DNA of 64,000 nucleotides, taken from the NCBI RefSeq assembly GCF_009870125.1, contig NC_046680.1, forward strand, positions 5,146,001 to 5,210,000, written 5' to 3'. The position numbers and the translations under genes are program-made. The notes under the pieces are model-generated. The model was not told the origin of the DNA, did not search any database, and saw nothing but the letters and a program-made list of their open reading frames with translations. Shown here piece after piece: positions 54,001-64,000 of the stretch. The stretch's first letter is position 1. Each line of letters opens with the position of its first letter. This DNA comes from Drosophila pseudoobscura. Its lineage: Eukaryota > Arthropoda > Insecta > Diptera > Drosophilidae.

Positions 54001-57000
54001 AGTTGCTCAATCAGTCAGTCATTTTGCTCAGACCATCGAAAGACAACATTCTTTTATAGAAGGCTTGGTCAATTTGTTGAATTTTCGTATATGGTAACCC
54101 TACCAAAGTTGAGGGGCATCGACCAGCTCTATACGCTTTATTTTTGGGTAGTATTACGTATTTTTAAATGATATCTGTGAAATGGTTTAGCTCTCCCCAA
54201 TCCCCAATTATTTTATGAGTAAGCTAAACGAGTTCTAGGGAACTTAACCAGGACCAGAATACTCCGCCGGGAGAGGCCCGAAGTCGATTTCGAAGTCTTT
54301 TTCCGGGTTGGAAATGTTCCAAGGTTATAGTCTTATCTCGACACGGCTTTTTAAAGAATTGAACGAATTCGAAATAAAATCCTTTAGCCATGGATGAGCC
54401 TGACTAATCGAAAACAATATAAAAGTGACCGAAATTAAAAAAAAAAAGACATACTTTCCAAGACGATGCGAATGCTACTAGTGCTCTTTCTGGGTGAGTT
54501 GGACATCAGCTCCCAAATGGATGACTACTAAATACCTCTACACCTATAGCGTTGCTTGGCACGTCAAATGTCTACGGAAATGATGATTGCAATGAAGAAT
54601 GCAAGCTGTTGCGATACCAAAGGGCGCTGGAAAATGGCCTGGCCGTGTATTCGGTCCAACATAATTACCAATTACCTGTTAGTCCGAAGATCAACAGCCG
54701 CACATTTAGCGCCAATTCTGTACAGAAAATTTCAAACCTAGTATGCGGATTTGCAACACTTTTAAATCCAAATTGGAATTGTAATGATAAGGATGAAACA
54801 CAGGAAGAGGAGGAAGCCAGTCGGCCATCGATTAGGTGGCCAGAATATCACCCATCGCCGACCTTGCCACCTTATCGACCACCATACCTGCCCCCGAATG
54901 AGTTGCTACCAGCTTGTACTGGAGACCACCCAAGTGGACCGTGTGGGTCGGAAATTCCTGAAAAAAAAATTGTTATCACTATCGACAAGTCTGAGCTGTT
55001 AACCATGGCCAAGGAATTGCTTCAGGCCTTAAAAAGAAAAGGATCGTCCGATAGGGATAGTGCAAAATACACCCGGTTACAGGGCCAGCTCGAAGCCGTG
55101 ATTCCTCAGGCAGTCAACGATGGAGTCCAAGAGTCCAGAATTGACCCCGACGACTTGGTCGAAAGACTCAACGCTCATTGCGGCCCACTTGGGTGTATAT
55201 CCAAGTGCGAAGTGGACGGGAAGTGCATTCTCGTAAAACGAATCGGTGGTGACTATTACGGCCAATAAACGTAGCACGAATCGATTTAGAACTCGCTCTA
55301 ACCAGCTCATGCTGGTATGTCGTATGCGATGGATATCGGTAGTCCTTTAGCGATCAAAGATTAAAGGAGAATCCCTGAAAAATATTCTGTTTCACTGGTT
55401 AGAAGTTTTCACTCTTATCGCGATACGGCTCCGAGGCAAAGCCTGTTGGGCATGGATGTTATACGAGTACAAATGCTATCCAAATATCTTTCAAGACGAG
55501 GCGGATGGCTACCTGTACACTTTCTGGTTGAGCTGGAAATATCCCACCCAAATCCCAAATACCGTGGGGATGATCAAAACACGCCACACATCTTTAAACT
55601 GTGGCTTGTGGCAACGATTGTAAGTTACTGGAATTGGATCTGCAAAATGCCCAAGCCGTGTCAACCCACATTTCCTGGTGGTCAGAGTGAAGCCACAGGC
55701 AGACGTAGAATATAGCGTAGAATTCCTAAATTCCGCTGGGAAAAATCAACAATTTATACAGTTTAGAGGCCGAAAGACTGCAGACTGCGTGCAGGCGACA
55801 TGCTCCAGCAACAATAAGTCTACACTACACTCTCAAGGTACATCAGCTGAGGCTAGTGCGGGAAATAAACGTAATAAAAGTATGGTGTGAATAATGAGCA
55901 TTGTACAATACAGTACAAGTAAAGTACAGTACAAGCAAATGAAATACAAGCTGTTCTTGTCTGCAGTACACCTTGATCAGATGTATCGCTGTCGCATTCA
56001 CACCACGCCCACACCAGACAAAGTCGGAGAGATAGCGGTAGCAAGAAGTTCAGAATGCGTGCGAAAGAGCAGTAGAGCATACAGTAGTGCCCTTGCGCGA
56101 TCACACATGTGACAGAATACGAGTGCCGCCAGACGAAGGGGCGATTACTCTCTCTCTCTCTTCCCCACACTCTGGATAAGCCAGTAAATCCGCATACACG
56201 CAAACTCCACGATGTGCGAGAAGAAATGCTTCCGCTTGCGAAAACGAGACACAGAAATGTAAATAAATAAATGATTCAGAGAAAGAATGGAGATGTGATG
56301 GATGGGGAGAGCAGGAGGAGAATCCAATGCCAGTTCGCTTTCTTTCTTTCTTTTGCTAATTGAAAAGAACTAGAGGAGAACGCAAAGGTTGAATAAGAAT
56401 AGCTTCAAACAGACCACCAAGAATGGCTATGTGCATTGACGCGACTGTGGATAATACCCTTAGCTTCGAGCATGAAATCAAAGACTAGTAACAGTTCCAG
56501 AATTTGATCCTTATAATCGGTGTTGTTCCGGTCCGACAATCGATGCATGATGCTTCGAGCATAGTTAAAGATCAAAGGTGTCTAAGTATGCGGCATTTTC
56601 TGATGTTCGCTGGTGAGTTTTTTGCTATTCAGTGAATTGTAAGCGAGCGGCTTGATAATTAAAATCGTTGTTTTCCAAAGCCCTATTTTATGGGTTGGAA
56701 CTGCAGTGTGTGGCCTTTTCTTTCTCTAATCTGCACTCCCTGTTCGACAAATTGATTGAAAAAGGAACCCAGGTACTTCAATCGATTACCAACACCACGT
56801 CAGGGACGAAGAGCGAAATCGTAGTGATGGATATTTTAATTCAGCTGTGCCAAAAAGAACTGGCGAATAGAAAAATAGAAGCTGGTCAGAACACAAACAG
56901 TAACAATAACAACAACATAAACAACATAGAGAACATTATTCAAAGCCCAACAGTCCAACAGCCGCCCATTACCATTATCATAAGGAACGGTAATACCGAT

Positions 57001-60000
57001 TCTCGGCTTAAGCCGCTGCCCCCCCACAAGAGAAGAGGGAAAATGCATATTTTAAGGAGAAAATATAGATGGCAGAGAGAATACCGGATTGTTATCGAGA
57101 ACGAGAACTCTTCCGAGCCACGACGTCGGGCTAATTACCAAAGCAAGCGTCTATTGGGACGCACGGAGAATGATAACGACAAGGTTCATGAAACTGTAGA
57201 TTCCAGTGTAGAGGACTGTGTACGTACCAAGCTCGACGAACTGGAAAACAACTGATCTCTAGGACAATAAATTTTCAATTAAATCAAAAATATTGTTTAA
57301 ATATAGTCACATTTATTATTATTTACTGCTAGGCAAGATAATGATCGTATAGTCACTGAGACATCTTCAGTCATTCACAATTTGATTCACAAGTTTATTT
57401 CATTAATAGGGAGGATATGTAGAAACTGAGTAGCAGGTAGTACTAGAAATATGTTCATTTTATTTGAGCCGGTGGTCATGGGGATGTGATTAGAGCCCTG
57501 CATGAATCCACAGTATTCATAAAATCATAGCTATAGGAAGGAATAGTTTTTATGTATATTGTATGCATTTACAACATTATTGCACACACGGAAATAAGTA
57601 TAGTGGATGCGCAAGTCCCGTTGTTGCCCGTTCATGCAGGGCTTTAGTTTCGATCTACCTAAGTTCAGCCATATCCAAATAGATTACTTTGTTCGATGCG
57701 TAAAAGTAGGTCGAATCCGAAGTTACCACAGGGGAGGGATGATGAATGCGATGGAGACGAGACCGGGTAACCTTGGGTGTCTAAAGCGGATTCCCCGATT
57801 AAAACTCCCTTTCAGTGGTCAGAAATGGTTTACATTCCAGGCAGAAAACAACTCCATCGCCAACTGGCCACAGGCCCCTAATTAAAGATGCAAACATGAA
57901 TATTATAAAATGTGCTTGACAAGCCGTCATCTCTATATAAGTGGCTGTACTGAACCGTAATCAATATATTATCCAAGACAAGACAAGGATACAGCTAGTG
58001 CTCTTCTGGGTGAGTTTGTGAGCTGTGCATCCCTGGATACCATATGGATTGCTAATAAAGATCCATATCCTTGAGGCGTTGCTCTTCACGTCAAATATCG
58101 ACGGACATGATAATTGCAATGATGATTTTAAGCTATTGCAATACCAGGAGGCTTTGGAAAATGCCCTATACGTCTATCAAGCTCAGAGAAACTGCGTCCA
58201 CCACCAAGTTGGCCAACACCGACGTGGCCTACAAAAACTTGGTCACCAACAAATTGTCCTACAACAAATTGGCCAACAACTTCACCATTAACTTGGCCCA
58301 GATACCATAATGGCTTAAAAAACTTGCCTACCACCGATGCCTTCAGCAATTTAGACTCCCATTTGGTCAATGGCTCCAATAACAATAAGGATGCCCAAAA
58401 TCGGAAAGGAAGAGCTACCTAACCCTGCTATGCGCGTTGCTTAACACCTTAAAAAGAAAGCCTCGTTGGCAAAACTCAGGAAGACACAGAGCTAGAGACC
58501 CAGCTCGATACTATCGTCCCGTCCCAATCGATCATACAGCATACAATAGTGTCGTTGGACGATCACACATTTGACCGAATGAGCTGTTAGACGGGGGTGT
58601 TCTCTCTTCTCTTTCCTCTCTCTGGTTAAACCAGCGATGCGATAATGGTGTTCGAAAATCAGGTCTTCAAAGAGACTCCCTACACTTGGCGTGTTTTCTT
58701 CATTCTGGACATTAATCAATCCGATCACAACGATTTTTGGTAATCTGGTAGATAGCATCATCTTTAGTGTACGGCGTTATCCCGTATCTTTGTGGGATCA
58801 ACCACATTAACAAACACAGACATATGTCTTAATACACATATGTATGCATTCTTTCACTTCACCAATTAGCAAATACATCCCTTTTTAGCAGCTCGCTTTT
58901 TTTTGGCTACTGATCGAGGCCCAGGATTTTTAAAATGGTGAATTGATTTGTTGGTTAATGCGGGGAGAGAAGATCTCTCCGCGATCTCTCTCAATTTTGC
59001 TCTTATTTGTCATGAGACACAGCAATAAAAAAAGCCAATGATATTTTATGCATTTTGTACTTCTCCAGCGGGGGTTCTCAAAAAAAAGTACTTACATACT
59101 AAATTGTTTGATTTCATATTCATATAATTAAAACAATAAGTAATGTTTTTCCAACTCTACATTTATACCGTTTTAATTGAATCTCAAATGAATTTATTTT
59201 TTGCGATTTTAGGAGAATAGCCTCAAAAATCGAACATCTAACTGTGTTTTTTTTTTGACAACTTGTTACTTTTATTATTCCACCTTGTCACTGCTGTACT
59301 TGGATATGTACTTGCCGACGCTTATCTAATACCAATTGTCATGCTGCTCCCCAGTTAAAATTCTAAAGTTACGAGTCAAATTTCAGCAATCCGAGGCACA
59401 TTTCCCATGCAACGACGACTACAATGAGGCTGTCGTTGCTATTTATCGGTAAGTGGCTAGAATCTATCGGTGATAGACCTATTATGATCCTTTTCCTTTC
59501 GCTTGAGCAGCTGCACTCTGCCTTCAGCTACCCAAAGATACTTTTGCAATAATATCGAAAATGACGGAAGTATTTTCGAATTTCTTAAATGAAACCGGTG
59601 CGAAGCTAAAGAAGGGCAGTTCCTCTCTGTACAACATTGGCACACTTATTGAGATTTATGCGGACGGTAAGCTGATAGAGCCAATCAATCTCAATTTAAG
59701 CGAGATAGAGCCGAAGAATTAGCTATTTTCAACAATTTATTTGGTAAATAAATCTGTATCATTCAGTATTGAGTGCCATTGGCTAGTTTGACTCACATAC
59801 ATATGGTTTTTAATGGTTTTAATATCTATTTTCATGCCAATCCCATTAGAGCGGAATGGGTAGATTCGTGACAGCCATACAGCATGATGGCTGTGAATCT
59901 GCAAGCGAGGAAATATACTGATATGGATATGCCAAAATCTCTAGCTCAGCTTGTCCCAATGTAGAGTCAGCAACAAGGATTGCCCAAATGTAAGCTTCGT

Positions 60001-62463
60001 TGACCTTGATATTTGTGGAAAATTGTTTTATATAAGCAGATCGGCTCTTTAGTTAAAACGCAAAACGATTCGTTATAGAACAGTCCGCGTCAAATCAGAA
60101 CTTGATCGGAAATCCTCTCCGACTGTATGCCGTCCAACAACATAACATATGGGAGCATGAAGCATTGCGAGAGAATACTTTACGGTATAATATGACCAAC
60201 GACTAATGATCTGCGTTGACCAAACTGACTGGATTACAAATAGTGTCTCTAGGTGTCGTGGCGGCTACGCTTTTTCACAATGCAATAGCCACTAGCTGGC
60301 CTCATGTCCTGCAGCTTAAGAATCTTTTACACAATACCCTGACAATATATGAAAACAAACAAGTCGGTCCACCAACGAATTCAGAGCTGAGAAAATCTGT
60401 GAAAATCTTATCGAAAGCTGAGCAGAGTCCCCAAAAGGTGGCACTGTTACAAGTCCTTGGGTAGCTCCTAAGTCTCTGTGTTCAAGGGGTCAGTCCTGGA
60501 GGACCCGGAATTGGTGCTCCGGGCGGACAAAACTATCCCTTTACACTGCCGTCCGGAACCAATTGCCCAGCACCAGCAGTAGTCTACTGTGAGGGAGGTG
60601 TCTACTGTCCTCCAGGTAGGTCCCAAAGAGACTAATCCTCTTGATTATTTTTTTATTTATTGATTATTTTTTTTTAATACAAAAAGGGTACAAAAGGCCG
60701 TCTCCAAAATGGAAAGATTGACGTAAATGAAAGAAAGTCCCATATGGAAGGAAGAGTTCTATGTATATTAATACCTGGCGAATGCGCTGTGGGATCGATT
60801 TTCACAGATGCCGCGCTCTAAATTTACTACAATTTGTATTATGGTAAGAGAAAGCTTTCAATATTGGTATTGTTTTATTATGCCATGATATCAATTTTTT
60901 CGACGAGAACAGCACATCGGCTGTGGCGAATGATCTCTGTCCTTGTCACTTATGGGAAATTTGTGCACCGAATCAATGTTATTTGATGCCAAACTATAAA
61001 CTAGTTCACCCGGGAACAGCAGGAGAACGGGAAATTGAACAGTTACAGCAGCGCTTTAATGGAATGCTTCGAGAGCCAACCCACACTTGACCAAATGGCA
61101 GCGGTACGAGTACATCGTATAGTCGTTGCCGCCGAAACTCTTTTGGCGACTCGTCGCCCCGCAATCAACGAAGCGTTACCAAGCCAAGTCTCGGCCGCAA
61201 TGAGTGTACCACCACCAACAACAACAGCAGACGATCGACCGTCGACAACCTAGAGACACTGTCTGGCCACAAAGAGCATAGCGAAATAGTACTGGTAAGG
61301 CAAAAAAATGAGAGAAAAACTTGAACGCTTGGTTGCATTTTGCCTGACTTGATGTAATTTGGTTTTCAGCCTTTTCCTCCATCTCTGGCTACCCTTTGCT
61401 GCTGGGGCTGCGGTCTTTTGTCTAAACAAAATAACAAACAGGGCAATCCATTAATTTGTATCTATGGATGTGCATAAGTGCTCCGTAAGTTGAGTGTGAG
61501 TCGCCGTGCAACTTACTCTATCGCATAATGCGGCGAAATTATGTCATCAGCCAGCCACTGAAGCCAAGCCGAACCGACGAAACGCCCCAGCCCAACCACA
61601 AGCCTGTTTAAAGTCTACGGAATCCATGCGAAGTGGTAGCGAAGTGGAAGGCCCCATTAATATTACATGTAAATTCATTGAATGTTTCAATACATGTTTG
61701 ATTGATGAAAGGTGCAGCTCAATCTTACAGCCTTCTTCTCCTTAGAGTTGTTCGGGAGCGAAAGGGGTGTTATACCGTCTCATCCTCTTCCTCATTTGCG
61801 CAGTTTCGGGAGAAATCTGTGTAGGGGCCACCCAGAACCCTAATGCATGGGTTTCTATTGACCAATGTCCTTTTACTGTACTACTCTGTCTATCCTTTAT
61901 ATCGCTTTGGAAATAAATCGATAACTACTCAAAGATAGCTTGTCAGCGGCTCGTTCCTCCCGCTCCAATTTGAATACGACTCGTTCTTCGAATTCGAGTA
62001 TTGTGTGTTCGAAGCATGCTATTAAATTATCTGAGTTTCCTTCATAATTTATTGTAATGCCAGTGCTCACATAGGGGTTATTATGTAGTTATGTAGTTGC
62101 TTTGGGTTTCAGTTCCAGGACCTTAATTAGAGGACGCTTATTTTTTCTAATGCACTCATTGATGACTCACCTGAATTTGGCACGATAACAGTAACTTGAT
62201 TATTTGAGCCAACATCCACTGTTGCCATACGGCTCGTATCCACACTAGCTGGCTTGAAGTCATCTGGAATGGCGTAGAGGGAAATGTGTGTGTGAGAGAG
62301 AAGCGACTCTAATGCGCCGGGCGCATCAAATCTTACATTTGATTGTGTGAAATGCGGTGGAGGTGTTCTTCGGATTGAAGGTGGAGCCCAGCTTCAGCTC
62401 GCGCACCTCGTCCCCGATGTTGAGGCGTTCGGCCAGCGTGTTCTTTTGTTTGGTCATCATCAT
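51047..62463 (-). CDS. Eaf: Eaf, ELL-associated factor
   Basis: Eaf binds and stimulates ELL, a RNA polymerase II elongation factor of the little/super elongation complexes. Seven coding exons join in frame: 62337-62463, 62171-62263, 52621-52759, 52303-52523, 52149-52236, 51545-52091 and 51047-51478, giving 548 aa. The EAF domain fills residues 1-120: KQKNTLAERLNIGDEVREL, TSTAFHTIKYDFKPASVDT, KGNQREYAKECLMIYDKET and EKLNHNIQVKKTR. A Gln/His/Ser-rich middle follows, then a Ser/Asp-rich acidic segment at about 415-437 (typical activation region) and a second Gln-rich run ending SSNSSDDDD. MMMTKQKN is the first in-frame ATG. Intron 2 is 9411 nt and hosts opposite-strand genes; the other introns are 57-97 nt. 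Confidence 0.96.
52760..54417. other. Eaf intron 2, first part
   Basis: Mostly unrecognised. A plus-strand frame at about 53665-53916 contains Cys-rich text (NECKRYLENGDWKKCSQKDF and GCDGDGYSTKN), which could be a decayed exon of a secreted protein. No mini-exon or TATA box is visible for it. Confidence 0.4.
54418..54425 (+). promoter_or_regulatory. TATA box of nested gene A
   Basis: TATAAAAG, 48 nt before the ATG, so the start site is expected near 54449. Confidence 0.7.
54466..55268 (+). CDS. Nested gene A: secreted Pro-rich, Cys-containing protein
   Basis: Exons 54466-54493 and 54550-55268 join in phase 1 (CTGG/GTGAGT, CCTATAG) to give 248 aa. A clear signal peptide, MRMLLVLFLALLGTSNVYG, precedes NDDCNEECKLLRYQRALENG. 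An acidic stretch (91-99) and a Pro-rich segment (102-130) follow, then a helical Lys-rich part and a Cys cluster near the end (HCGPLGCISKCEVDGKC). The stop codon sits inside the AATAAA signal. It lies antisense in the Eaf intron and has a decayed paralogue at 58.0 kb. The family is unknown to me; the build resembles seminal-fluid genes, which is inference. Confidence 0.85.
55264..55269 (+). terminator. Poly(A) signal of nested gene A
   Basis: AATAAA overlapping the TAA stop (55266-55268). Confidence 0.6.
55270..56587. other. Eaf intron 2, between nested genes A and B
   Basis: No gene recognised. 56070-56210 is similar to 58530-58680 (CAATAGTG/CAGTAGTG, then CGATCACACAT, TGAC and GAAT in the same order), so it is part of a duplicated segment. 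Confidence 0.5.
56588..57255 (+). CDS. Nested gene B: secreted protein with Asn-rich linker
   Basis: Exons 56588-56612 and 56681-57255 join in phase 1 (GCTG/GTGAGT, TTCCAAAG) to give 199 aa. The signal peptide is MRHFLMFAALFYGLELQCVA. It continues with FSNLHSLFDKLIEKGTQVLQ, then a short Asn run (TNSNNNNNINN) and a strongly basic part (HKRRGKMHILRRKYRWQREY). AATAAA lies 11 nt after the stop. Residues 20-60 resemble nested gene D weakly (FS..F or LFDKL, then G..L). Not recognised; the frame is open and the splice sites are good. Confidence 0.8.
57266..57271 (+). terminator. Poly(A) signal of nested gene B
   Basis: AATAAA, 11 nt after the stop codon. Confidence 0.65.
57272..57933. other. Eaf intron 2, between nested genes B and C
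   Basis: A 92-codon plus-strand frame (57607-57885) is present but has no signal peptide or splice pattern like its neighbours, so it is not called. Confidence 0.4.
57934..57941 (+). promoter_or_regulatory. TATA box of nested pseudogene C
   Basis: TATATAAG, about 55 nt before the lost start codon, at a similar place to the TATA box of gene A. Confidence 0.55.
57985..58535 (+). pseudogene. Nested gene C: decayed paralogue of gene A
   Basis: The first exon (57985-58009, CTAGTGCTCTTCTGG/GTGAGT) and second exon (from about 58075, CCTTGAG) match gene A: LVLFWALLFTSNIDG and HDNCNDDFKLLQYQEALENA. The ATG is missing (AGGATACAG replaces ATGCGAATG). One base is lost before the donor and one gained at the acceptor, which restores the frame for a while. 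Later frames break, and ELETQLDTIVPSQSI (matching RLQGQLEAVIPQAVN of gene A) is out of frame. Not functional as read. Confidence 0.8.
58536..59423. other. Eaf intron 2, between nested genes C and D
   Basis: Starts with the 3' duplicated segment shared with 56070-56210. The rest is AT-rich with T-runs (59250-59260). Confidence 0.5.
59424..59722 (+). CDS. Nested gene D: short secreted protein
   Basis: Exons 59424-59448 and 59511-59722 join in phase 1 (ATCG/GTAAGT, TTGAGCAG) to give 78 aa. Signal peptide MRLSLLFIAALCLQLPKDTF is followed by VFSNFLNETGAKLKKGSS and LIEIYADGKLIEPINLNLSE. The first exon is 25 nt, as in gene B. AATAAA lies 25 nt after the stop. No known family recognised. No TATA box at the expected place. 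Confidence 0.8.
59747..59752 (+). terminator. Poly(A) signal of nested gene D
   Basis: AATAAA, 25 nt after the stop codon. Confidence 0.65.
60029..60036 (+). promoter_or_regulatory. TATA box of nested gene E
   Basis: TATATAAG, 128 nt before the ATG. Confidence 0.55.
60157..60464 (+). CDS. Nested gene E: short secreted protein
   Basis: Exons 60157-60184 (28 nt) and 60244-60464 join in phase 1 (TACG/GTATAA, ACAAATAG, with branch-point-like CTAAT) to give 82 aa. The signal peptide is MKHCERILYVSLGVVAATLF plus HNAIATS. The body, VLQLKNLLHNTLTIYENKQV, resembles KLLRYQRALENGLAVYS of gene A. It ends KVALLQVLG at a TAG. The same frame stays open for 56 more codons (to 60635) with Gly/Pro/Cys-rich text, so the protein may once have been longer or the stop may be bypassed or spliced out. 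Confidence 0.7.
60465..60635 (+). other. In-frame extension after gene E stop
   Basis: After TAG the frame reads GVSPGGPGIGAPGGQNYPF, then NCPAPAVVYCEGGVYCPPG up to a donor-like CCAG/GTAGGT. A possible next exon at about 60687 would give GYKRPSPKWKD and a stop. The composition is clearly protein-like. Confidence 0.5.
60636..62170. other. Eaf intron 2, last part
   Basis: Contains Cys-bearing plus-strand text near 60910-61000 (DLCPCHLWEICAPNQCYLMP) and an open stretch at 61080-61270 ending in a donor (ACTG/GTAAGG). These may be remains of further genes; none is called. Confidence 0.35.
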
Positions 62464-64000
62464 CGTGTGGTTGTGCTGCTGTTGTGGAGGCTGATGTGGC
62501 TGATAAGGCAGGTTTGTTGAGGTTTCTTGATTATTATTATTATTGTTGTAATTGGCACTGGTGTGGCTTGACTTTTGATAATTGTTGTTGTTGCTGTTGT
62601 ATTGATATGACTTCTGTCCAACATCTGTGGCTGTAACTGTGGCTGCTGCAACCGCTCCCGCCGCCAACGCCGACGTCGGAGCAAAGCTACGCTCCTCGGC
62701 AGCGCCACCGCGTTGATAGTTGTACACGCCTTGAGTTCCAAAATTTACGTCGCCGCCTCTACTGTTGGTGTTGCTGCTGCTGCTGCTGCTCCCGGACTTG
62801 TGATGATTGCCACCGCCGTAATGTTGACTGGCAGCCGCCTTGGCTTTGAGACGCTGCAGTTTAGTACCCGTGGGTTTTGGAATCTTAGCGGCCGTATGTG
62901 TCGACGTGTATCTTTTTTTTTGAAACGATGCAAAACTTTTCCACAGAGACGCGAAAAAAGTGTTGCACGCCAAAAAAAAGAAGGCACGTTCTCAAAACAA
63001 AACCAAAAAAAAAAATAATAATAAACAAAAAAAAACAAAAGAAGTTAGAAGAGTTTAAAGGTCCTCTCCTCCTTCCTCAGGGCGGTTTATGGGTTTTTGT
63101 GATAGTATTTAACATTGGATTTTCTCGTTGTCGTTGGACTGTTATTTGGACAGTTCTCTTTTTTTATTTATTGAAGTTCAGCTACGCTTAGCACTTCGCA
63201 TCATGTGATGTGGGATTATCTTTGAAGGGAAGACGGAAGAAACATTTATTATTATTTCGATGCAATATATTTTCCATATGTTTGCGAAACACCCACACAC
63301 ACACAGTCCACCAGATTGCAACGCTTTATAACACTGCATTTACACCTGCTGCTTTGGTATTCATATTGACACACATTTGAGAACTACGTACTTATATACT
63401 ATATATTATTCACAAATTCTACCGAGCCATGTGTATTATTTTTAGCGAGCATAAAGCATTTTCAAGCCCATTCAACGCTTTCACACATACACAAACACAT
63501 GCACGTGCCTCGGCGAAGAGACGGTTTCTTTATGTAAATTACAGCTGATCTCTGGCTTCTATACGAACAAAAAAAGAACTGGATTTCAGGGGGTTGAATT
63601 TGCGTGAAATTATGCCACTTTCTGCATTTTACATTCCATGTTTAGTATAAATTAGCACTCATTTTCGTTGAAAAATACAAACGCGAACGCACACGCACAC
63701 TGCCACATGTAATACGTAAGCAAAAAATTATAAAAGTGAGCGGCTGCAAATGGGTCGTGGAAGAGGGGGTGGGCGGATCTGTGGCAGAGTGGCAACACAA
63801 CTAAAAACAAGTTTGAAATAGCCGAAAAACAGCAACGCGAAGGTGAAATTTCCGAAAATCGAATTGAAACGTAGACGAAAAATACCGTCGTCTATATGTA
63901 CGCACTGCATATGTATGTACGCCCGTGTGTGCGTAATGCTGCGTTTCCACTCCGCTCCACAACTTGGAGAAATTTCTGTCACATCTTTTTAGCTTTAACT
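62464..64000. other. Eaf 5' UTR and upstream region
   Basis: On the minus strand the Eaf frame stays open above MMM to about 62973, with Asn/Gln/Ser/Ala-rich text but no ATG, so it is read as 5' UTR. A-rich and AC-rich tracts lie at 62970-63060 and 63290-63305. The Eaf start site was not located. Confidence 0.45.

Noticed and set aside
57607..57885. 92-codon plus-strand frame between nested genes B and C
   Set aside because: It lacks the shared two-exon build and hydrophobic leader of its neighbours.

Overview
The window is nuclear DNA of a Drosophila, most likely of the obscura group. The reasons are five fly genes recognisable by protein sequence (Dscam1, cos, Dhx15, Gr43a, Eaf), short canonical GT-AG introns, many CA/AC microsatellites, and a dispersed repeat at 48.6-49.3 kb of a kind I associate with obscura-group flies. 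I could run no database search, so species and orthology come from recognition of protein sequence and exon structure.

Positions 1-31 kb hold the 5' half of Dscam1 on the minus strand. From right to left (transcription order) it has a candidate 5' UTR exon near 29.2-29.75 kb, the signal-peptide exon 2 (25.8 kb), exon 3 with Ig1 (16.7-17.0 kb), twelve mutually exclusive exon 4 variants (15.0-10.9 kb; first half of Ig2), constant exon 5 (9.6-9.75 kb), and the exon 6 cluster (8.05-0.9 kb; first half of Ig3). I count 34 intact exon 6 variants and one truncated variant. An RNA docking site at about 8.31-8.34 kb is the reverse complement of selector motifs that precede nearly every exon 6 variant. 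That competing pairing makes exon 6 choice mutually exclusive. Exon 7 and everything downstream lie outside the window.

Positions 31.5-35.4 kb hold cos (costal-2), a kinesin-like scaffold of Hedgehog signalling, complete in four coding exons on the minus strand. A small divergent ORF starts 194 bp from its ATG. Positions 35.8-39.6 kb are AT-rich and full of repeats, with a degraded THAP9/P-superfamily transposase. Positions 39.7-42.8 kb hold the DEAH-box splicing helicase Dhx15 (CG11107; Prp43 family) on the plus strand. It converges on Gr43a (fructose receptor, minus strand, nine coding exons, 427 aa), and their poly(A) signals overlap. Positions 45.5-49.3 kb are a graveyard: a broken Glo1 copy, a frameshifted Gln-rich gene, a mariner fragment and the dispersed repeat.

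Positions 51.0-62.5 kb hold Eaf, the ELL-associated transcription elongation factor, on the minus strand (548 aa, seven coding exons). Its 9.4 kb intron contains, on the opposite strand, a nest of small secreted-protein genes I do not recognise: four apparently intact genes (54.5, 56.6, 59.4 and 60.2 kb) and one decayed paralogue (58.0 kb). All have the same build: a 25-28 nt first coding exon inside the signal peptide, a 56-68 nt phase-1 intron, and one main coding exon. Three of the five have a TATA box, and the three with a clear poly(A) signal have it within about 25 nt of the stop. They resemble fast-evolving reproductive (seminal-fluid-type) genes and are the best candidate here for an undescribed system.
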